From the NCBI GenBank assembly GCA_900751785.1, contig CAADSM010000107.1, forward strand, positions 1 through 56,198: a stretch of 56,198 nucleotides of DNA. The letters run 5' to 3'. The position numbers and the translations under genes are program-made. The notes below the pieces were generated by a model, which had not been told where the DNA came from, searched no databases, and saw only the letters and a list, made by a program, of their open reading frames with translations. Shown one piece after another: positions 50,952-56,198 of the stretch; within the stretch, counting starts at the first letter, position 1, and each line of letters starts with the position of its first letter. The stretch comes from Lachnospiraceae bacterium. Lineage in GTDB: Bacteria > Bacillota > Clostridia > Lachnospirales > Lachnospiraceae.

Positions 50952-53843
50952 ATGAAAAAGAAAAATGTTGCTCTATTGATGGCGGCTGCCCTGCTCATAT
51001 CACAGAATGCGGTGTACGTGAATGCGGAGGCTTCCGGAGTGAACGCTGCAGCACAGCAGACAGAGACTGAAAGCGAAGAACAGACGGCACAGGAGATACC
51101 GGATGCGGATATCTTTGACGTAGATTTTATAAACGGGACGGAAGACAAGTCGTCTCTTGCCAATGAGCTCGGCGCGACGATCGGGAATCCGGTGATCGAG
51201 ATGAGCAGCGAGCTCCACAAAAATATTGCAAAATTTGACGGCAGCTCGGCCTATCTCTATCCGTTTTCACAGGAGAAGTATGATCTGTTTGACGAGAATC
51301 TGACAATGGAATGTATGGTGAAGTTCAATTCAGTGCCTTCTTCCGGAGAGTATGAGATTTTTTCAAATCAGCAGTCAGGCGGTATCGGTATCGCGCTGGA
51401 GAACGGAGAACTGACATTTTTTGCCCATGTAGGCGGCGCGTACCGCACCCCGAAAGCATCCGTAAGACCCGGACAGTGGTATCATGTGGCGGGAGTTGTC
51501 GAGGGAAACAGCGTCAGGCTTTATGTAAACGGAGTGCTCCAGGATGAAGTGACAGCGCCATCGGCGGGTGTTCATTTCCCTTCAGGGAGCGGCGCATGGA
51601 ATATGGTGCTCGGCGGCGACAGTGACGGAAGCGGCGGCGCCCAGTTCCTGATCAATGCGGATCTGAGCTTTGCAAGACTCTACAGCAGCGCGTTGGACGA
51701 TGAGCAGCTGCTGACACTCTCGGAGCAGAGCTTCGAGGGAGCGGATATCGAGGAACCTAAACCGCAGAATGTCGGCCTTGGACTGATATCTTCAGACGGA
51801 ACTGCGGAAGAAGGAGAGTGGAACCTGAACCTCCATGCAAACGGAGATAAGATCGGAAGTATTGACCGGATTGAATACGATCTCGTGTATGATCCTTCTA
51901 TGCTTTCATATGAAGGAATCCAGCACGCAATGTCAGGGGTGACAGTCACGGAAACGGAAGAAGGCCGTCTCCATGTGGTCTCTTCCGCGCCGCTCTCGAC
52001 GGATGACTTCGGAACCTACGGGACGACCCGCCTCGGGAAGCTGAACTTTAAGACTGGGGATGCGCAGGGAGACGAGACAACGCTGATCAGGACAGAGAAT
52101 TTCAAAGCCTATGCCGGAGGCAGCGATGTGACTGCACAGATGGAGACACAGCCTTCCGCGGAAAAAGAGCTGAAGATTTACGCCAAAGACAGCCTGGATA
52201 TAAACGGCGACGGCGTCGTGGGCGCGGGAGATGTGGTCCTCGCCGACGACAGTATGAAGGCGGCTGCGGCACAGCAGGCGGCAATCTATCCGTACAAGCA
52301 TGTCGTGATCCTGACGCTGGACGGAGCCGGACAGGCGTGGAACCCGGACGCGGTATACTATGCGGAGAATAACAGCGTGATCCCGACAAAGCGCACAGAT
52401 GCAGAGACAATGGCAAAACGTACCAACACATACGCGATGGAGCTGCTGAACGAAGAGTTTGCCACGAGCTATACAGCGCAGTGTGTCTCTCCGTCGATCT
52501 CGGCACAGAACTATTCCTCCATTCTGCATGGGGTGCCGTGGCTGGATGTGCCGTCAGAGTATCAGGTGACAAATGACAGCGCCTCTGCGGAATATTATGC
52601 AGACTTCGGAAAAGAAACTTCCTTATATCCGTCCATCTTCAAGGCGGTACAGGAGGCGTTTCCGGAAAGGCAGAACGCGGCCTTTGCAGAATGGACACAG
52701 ATACTGAACGGGATCATAGAGCCGGACGCACAGGTGATCGGAAAGGGCTCCGCCTCCAAGGAGAGCTTCTATGACGTTGCAGATTATATAAGAAGCGATG
52801 CGTTTAAAAATACGGCTGTCGTATATATGCAGAGCGACTGGCTGGACCATGTGGGACACAGCACAGGATATTATAATGATATCTTCTGGAGCGAGGCTGC
52901 CCAGTACGACGACTTTTACAAGGCGGTCGTGGACGCGCTGAAGGAAACCGGGGAATATGATGAGACGCTGATCATTACAAATGCCGATCACGGCGGAAGC
53001 GGAACCTCCCACGGTTCATCGGATCCATCCAATATGGATATATTCATCGGGGGCGGCGGACAGACCGTAGACTCGGGCAAACGTCTTGAGGGCGGCACCA
53101 ATGCCGATATCTCTCCGCTCGCTCTTGCGGGGCTGCGCATCAGCCAGCCGGAGTCTATGACGGGCGAGGTGTTTGATGAATCAGCTTTTCTTACGCAGGA
53201 AGAGATGAGCAGAAAGAACCGAGATGTGGAAGAGATCACAATGACCAGAGACGGCAGCAGGGCATTGATCAGTCTGGACAATGCGAAGAACGAAGTGCGT
53301 GCTGTGGATATGGTCGTCTCGCTGAACGGCGCGGAAATCGGGGACATCGATGCGAAGGGCGGCGAGATACTCCGTCAGGAAGTAAAAGACGGGGAGCTGT
53401 ATCTGACCATCTCTTATGACAGCCAGCCTAAAGAGATCGCGGGAATCGAGTTTGCGTCGCTGGGAGACGACCAGGCTGAGGTAAAGGAGATCATGCTCGG
53501 AACAGCGGAGGGCGAAGAGATCTATCCGGACCTGCTCAATACACAGGGAGATCTGGGAGATGATCCTGCAGACCCGGGCGACGGAGAAGATCCGGACGGA
53601 AGCAAGCCTGATGACGGGGAGAACCCGGGCAGCGGAGCCTCAGACGATGGGAAAGATCCGAACGGCAGCGGAGATGGGAATGCACCGAGCGGCGGAAATG
53701 GTTCCGGCACGGGAGCTGGACAGACCACCGGCCGTGCCGCGAAGACTGGCGATGGATTCCCGGCTGCGGGGGCAGCGGCAGGCATGATGTGCGCCGGTGC
53801 GGCAGCAGCATGGGCCTTGAATAGAAAGCGCAGAAACATCTAA
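50952..53843 (+). CDS. Sortase-anchored NPP-type phosphodiesterase/alkaline-phosphatase-superfamily protein
   Basis: A 963-residue surface protein: signal peptide (to about 26), LamG-like domain (about 50-250), a cohesin-like beta sandwich (about 271-400), and a dockerin-like calcium loop (Asp416, Asn418, Asp420, Asp427). The catalytic domain (about 445-740) fits the nucleotide pyrophosphatase/phosphodiesterase pattern: metal Asp457 in LTLDGAG, Ser517 where NPP enzymes have their Thr nucleophile (PSISAQNY against PTKTFPNH), WLDHVGH, and TNADHGG. A Gly/Pro/Asp-rich linker leads to KTGD at 931-934, a hydrophobic span and KRRNI. It lacks the sulfatase C-x-P-x-R motif. Substrate could be a phosphodiester, nucleotide or phosphorylated glycan. 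Confidence 0.8.
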   Translation: MKKKNVALLMAAALLISQNAVYVNAEASGVNAAAQQTETESEEQTAQEIPDADIFDVDFINGTEDKSSLANELGATIGNPVIEMSSELHKNIAKFDGSSAYLYPFSQEKYDLFDENLTMECMVKFNSVPSSGEYEIFSNQQSGGIGIALENGELTFFAHVGGAYRTPKASVRPGQWYHVAGVVEGNSVRLYVNGVLQDEVTAPSAGVHFPSGSGAWNMVLGGDSDGSGGAQFLINADLSFARLYSSALDDEQLLTLSEQSFEGADIEEPKPQNVGLGLISSDGTAEEGEWNLNLHANGDKIGSIDRIEYDLVYDPSMLSYEGIQHAMSGVTVTETEEGRLHVVSSAPLSTDDFGTYGTTRLGKLNFKTGDAQGDETTLIRTENFKAYAGGSDVTAQMETQPSAEKELKIYAKDSLDINGDGVVGAGDVVLADDSMKAAAAQQAAIYPYKHVVILTLDGAGQAWNPDAVYYAENNSVIPTKRTDAETMAKRTNTYAMELLNEEFATSYTAQCVSPSISAQNYSSILHGVPWLDVPSEYQVTNDSASAEYYADFGKETSLYPSIFKAVQEAFPERQNAAFAEWTQILNGIIEPDAQVIGKGSASKESFYDVADYIRSDAFKNTAVVYMQSDWLDHVGHSTGYYNDIFWSEAAQYDDFYKAVVDALKETGEYDETLIITNADHGGSGTSHGSSDPSNMDIFIGGGGQTVDSGKRLEGGTNADISPLALAGLRISQPESMTGEVFDESAFLTQEEMSRKNRDVEEITMTRDGSRALISLDNAKNEVRAVDMVVSLNGAEIGDIDAKGGEILRQEVKDGELYLTISYDSQPKEIAGIEFASLGDDQAEVKEIMLGTAEGEEIYPDLLNTQGDLGDDPADPGDGEDPDGSKPDDGENPGSGASDDGKDPNGSGDGNAPSGGNGSGTGAGQTTGRAAKTGDGFPAAGAAAGMMCAGAAAAWALNRKRRNI

Positions 53844-53861
53844 ACTATAAGGTGGGACAGC

Positions 53862-53905
53862 GCTCCGGCAGACAGCACGAAACGGCATGTCTGCCGGAGC
53901 TTTTT
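53862..53905 (+). terminator. Terminator of the surface phosphodiesterase gene
   Basis: GCTCCGGCAGAC and GTCTGCCGGAGC form a 12-bp stem followed by TTTTT. Confidence 0.92.
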
Positions 53906-53953
53906 GCGTCTTCCGGGAGCGCGGCTGTTCACACCTGACCGCCGGGAAATCTC

Positions 53954-53982
53954 TTGACATCATTATGGCTTTTGGTTATAAT
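53954..53982 (+). promoter_or_regulatory. Consensus promoter of greA-lysS
   Basis: TTGACA (53954-53959) and TATAAT (53977-53982) match both consensus boxes exactly, 17 bases apart. Confidence 0.92.
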
Positions 53983-54080
53983 ATTGAAATTGCGAAATAG
54001 ACTTAAAAAAACGGTGCGCAAGACGGCGGATCTTGTGGATTTTATAGAAAAAATACTAAAATAGAAAGGAAGCGTTACCA

Positions 54081-54566
54081 ATGGCAGAGGCAAAGAAAAG
54101 ATTACTTACTTATGCTGGATTAAAGGCACTTGAGGATGAGCTTGAAAATCTGAAAGTGGTAAAGAGAAAAGAAGTTGCAGAGAAGATCAAGGAAGCGAGA
54201 GAGCAGGGCGATCTCTCTGAGAACGCTGAGTACGATGCTGCGAAGGACGAGCAGCGCGATATCGAGGCCCGCATCGAGGAGCTGGAAGGGATTCTGAAGA
54301 ATGCGGAAGTTGTAGTTGAGGACGAAGTAGATTTTGATAAGATCAACGTCGGATGTTCTGTAAAAGTATATGATATCACGTTTGACGAGGAGATGGAATT
54401 TAGGATCGTCGGTTCTACCGAAGCGAACAGCCTGGAAGGAAAGATATCCAACGAGTCTCCGGTAGGTCAGGCTCTCATGGGCAGAAAAGTCGGTGAGACT
54501 GTAGACGTAGAGACACAGGCCGGTGTGATCCAGTACAAGGTGCTGGAGATCAGCCGTTCAAAGTAA
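54081..54566 (+). CDS. greA: Transcription elongation factor GreA
   Basis: GreA rescues backtracked RNA polymerase by inducing cleavage of the transcript 3' end. The 161-residue protein has the N-terminal coiled coil with LSENAEYDAAKDEQ, whose acidic tip residues enter the polymerase channel, and the C-terminal FKBP-like domain (NESPVGQALMGRKVGE). The ATG follows AGAAAGGAAG. A perfect-consensus promoter precedes it. It is followed by lysS, the usual order in Clostridia. Confidence 0.95.
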   Translation: MAEAKKRLLTYAGLKALEDELENLKVVKRKEVAEKIKEAREQGDLSENAEYDAAKDEQRDIEARIEELEGILKNAEVVVEDEVDFDKINVGCSVKVYDITFDEEMEFRIVGSTEANSLEGKISNESPVGQALMGRKVGETVDVETQAGVIQYKVLEISRSK

Positions 54567-54637
54567 ACACAGGAACTTAAGGCAGACCTCTTATCATAAG
54601 GGGTCTGAATTGGATTATAAAGGAAGGAGAAAGAAAA

Positions 54638-56198
54638 GTGGCTCAGCAGCAGAAAAACGGACAGGAACCAGATTTGAATCAGTTAAGGAAGGTGCGCCGC
54701 GAGAAGCTCGCGGAACTTCAGCAGAACGGGAAAGACCCGTTTGTGATCACGAAGTATGACCAGACACACCACAGCCAGGAGATCAAGGATAACTACGAGG
54801 AGCTGGAAGGAAAACAGGTGTCCATCGCAGGCCGCATGATGTCCAAGCGTGTCATGGGAAAGGCTTCCTTCTGCAATGTGCAGGATCTGAAAGGGAATAT
54901 CCAGTCCTATGTGGCGCGTGACAGTGTCGGCGAGGAGAATTACAAAGAGTTTAAAAAGCTTGACGTCGGCGATGTGATCGGAATTACCGGAGAGGTGTTC
55001 CGGACAAAGACCGGTGAGATTTCCATCCATGCAGCCAGCATAACGCTGCTCTCCAAGAGCCTTCAGATCCTTCCGGAGAAGTTCCACGGACTGACGAACA
55101 CGGATACCCGCTATCGCCAGAGATATGTGGATCTGATCATGAATCCGGAGGTGAAGGACACATTCATCAAGCGTTCGAAGATCCTGAGTGCGATCAGGAG
55201 ATATCTTGACGGACAGGGCTTTATGGAGGTCGAGACTCCGATGCTTGTGAGCAACGCAGGAGGCGCTGCGGCAAGACCGTTTGAGACACACTTCAATGCG
55301 CTGGATGAAGACTTTAAGCTCCGCATCTCTCTTGAGCTTTATCTGAAGAGGCTGATCGTGGGCGGACTTGAGAGAGTCTATGAGATTGGACGTGTTTTCA
55401 GAAATGAGGGGCTTGATACAAGACATAACCCGGAGTTCACGCTCATGGAGCTGTACCAGGCATATACGGACTATAACGGAATGATGGATCTGACGGAGAA
55501 CCTGTACCGCCATGTGGCGCAGGAGGTCCTCGGAACGACGACGATCACATACAATGGCGTTGAGATGGATCTCGGCAAGCCGTTCGAGCGCATCACCATG
55601 GTTGACGCTGTGAAGAAATACGCAGGAGTTGACTGGAATGAGGTGGAGACTCTGGAGCAGGCGAGAGCGCTTGCGAAAGAGCATCACGTGGAGTTTGAGG
55701 AGCGCCATAAAAAAGGAGATATCCTTTCCCTGTTCTTTGAGGAATTTGCAGAGGAGCATCTGATCCAGCCTACATTCGTTATGGATCATCCGATCGAGAT
55801 CTCTCCGCTGACGAAGAAGAAACCGGAGGATCCGGACTATGTAGAGCGTTTCGAGTTCTTCATGAATGGCTGGGAGATGGCGAATGCATATTCCGAGCTG
55901 AACGATCCGATCGATCAGAGAGCAAGGTTCAAGGCGCAGGAGGAACTGCTGGCGCAGGGCGATGAGGAAGCGAATACGACGGATGAAGACTTCCTGAACG
56001 CGCTGGAGATCGGTATGCCTCCGACAGGAGGAATCGGATTCGGTATCGACAGAATGTGCATGCTGCTCACTGACAGCGCAGCGATCAGGGACGTGCTGCT
56101 GTTCCCGACAATGAAGTCCTTAGATGGTGTAAATAAGAAAAATGATGTAAATAATACAGCTTCTGAAGCACCTGAAAAAAATGTAAAAACTGAGTCTG
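54638..56198 (+). CDS. lysS: Lysyl-tRNA synthetase, class II (3' partial)
   Basis: The GTG at 54638 follows AAGGAAGGAG and opens [18 protein letters not shown]; the frame stays open to the window end. The OB-fold anticodon domain (about 50-170) precedes the class II core, with motif 2 [14 protein letters not shown] and motif 3 [12 protein letters not shown]. The enzyme charges tRNA-Lys. The normal C-terminus is about LLFPTMK; here 28 further codons, Asn/Lys/Glu-rich, run off the window, so an unusual tail or a fusion is present. It is cotranscribed with greA, with a small palindrome (CAGACC/GGTCTG, 54583-54607) in the gap. Confidence 0.93.
   Translation, partial: MAQQQKNGQEPDLNQLRKVRREKLAELQQNGKDPFVITKYDQTHHSQEIKDNYEELEGKQVSIAGRMMSKRVMGKASFCNVQDLKGNIQSYVARDSVGEENYKEFKKLDVGDVIGITGEVFRTKTGEISIHAASITLLSKSLQILPEKFHGLTNTDTRYRQRYVDLIMNPEVKDTFIKRSKILSAIRRYLDGQGFMEVETPMLVSNAGGAAARPFETHFNALDEDFKLRISLELYLKRLIVGGLERVYEIGRVFRNEGLDTRHNPEFTLMELYQAYTDYNGMMDLTENLYRHVAQEVLGTTTITYNGVEMDLGKPFERITMVDAVKKYAGVDWNEVETLEQARALAKEHHVEFEERHKKGDILSLFFEEFAEEHLIQPTFVMDHPIEISPLTKKKPEDPDYVERFEFFMNGWEMANAYSELNDPIDQRARFKAQEELLAQGDEEANTTDEDFLNALEIGMPPTGGIGFGIDRMCMLLTDSAAIRDVLLFPTMKSLDGVNKKNDVNNTASEAPEKNVKTES

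Noticed and set aside
54683..55789. Minus-strand frame of 368 codons
   Set aside because: Antisense to lysS, whose motifs are unmistakable.
1..56198. CRISPR arrays, transposons, rRNA or tRNA genes
   Set aside because: Looked for regular direct repeats, transposase motifs and conserved RNA stems; none found.

Overview
The window looks like a chromosome segment from a gut Lachnospiraceae-type Firmicute (Clostridia). The signs are strong AGGAGG ribosome binding sites, consensus -35/-10 promoters, several sortase-anchored surface proteins carrying FIVAR-like stalks and a KTGD sorting signal, and Clostridia-like housekeeping genes. This placement is inferred from protein character and not from a marker-gene tree. 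I found no rRNA, tRNA, CRISPR array or transposase.

Layout. (1) 1-7.7 kb: a patatin-like phospholipase reading without a stop into ornithine carbamoyltransferase (argF), then a TetR regulator, a GT8 glycosyltransferase, and an operon of a coiled-coil protein, ftsH and a radical SAM enzyme. (2) 7.7-31.1 kb: a large surface glycan-degradation locus. Two paralogous AraC regulators flank it, and the left one carries an in-frame stop. Inside are two LnbY-like membrane-anchored chaperones, each directly upstream of a giant secreted protein with a GH136-type (lacto-N-biosidase, LnbX-like) beta-helix. The first GH136 protein is fused to a CBM40-like domain and a GH33 sialidase. Between the two modules lies a 2568-residue protein with a degenerate SGNH domain, an intact SGNH esterase domain and a second GH33 sialidase. 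All three giants end in nearly the same FIVAR-like stalk and KTGD anchor. Together they look built to remove O-acetyl groups and sialic acid and to release lacto-N-biose from type-1 chains of mucin or milk glycans at the cell surface. (3) 31.2-36.4 kb: LysR, then a MarR gene and a heterodimeric ABC exporter in one operon. (4) 36.5-38.5 kb: an AT-rich RloA/RloB-type ATPase and TOPRIM-like pair, a likely phage-defence insertion. (5) 38.5-42.3 kb: birA, a small conserved protein, and lon under a CIRCE (HrcA) operator.

(6) 42.4-47.9 kb: a TetR gene divergent from a five-gene operon (SCP2-like protein, membrane-anchored alpha/beta hydrolase, free-standing condensation domain, carrier protein, AMP-forming ligase). 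Two copies of an 11-bp palindrome sit in its promoter region. It is a minimal NRPS-like assembly line whose product cannot be read from the sequence and is the best candidate for an undescribed pathway. (7) 48-56 kb: coaX, a small antitoxin-like gene with a frameshifted zeta-like toxin, dusB, a sortase-anchored NPP-type phosphodiesterase with cohesin-like and dockerin-like parts, greA, and lysS running off the window.

How the genes connect: the two strongest systems are the glycan locus (regulators, dedicated chaperones, secreted multi-domain hydrolases, common anchor) and the condensation/carrier/ligase operon (repressor, paired operators, translationally coupled enzymes). The rest is housekeeping broken up by small accessory insertions (RloAB, toxin-antitoxin). 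Sialic acid or lacto-N-biose transporters and a sortase gene are not in the window and must lie elsewhere.
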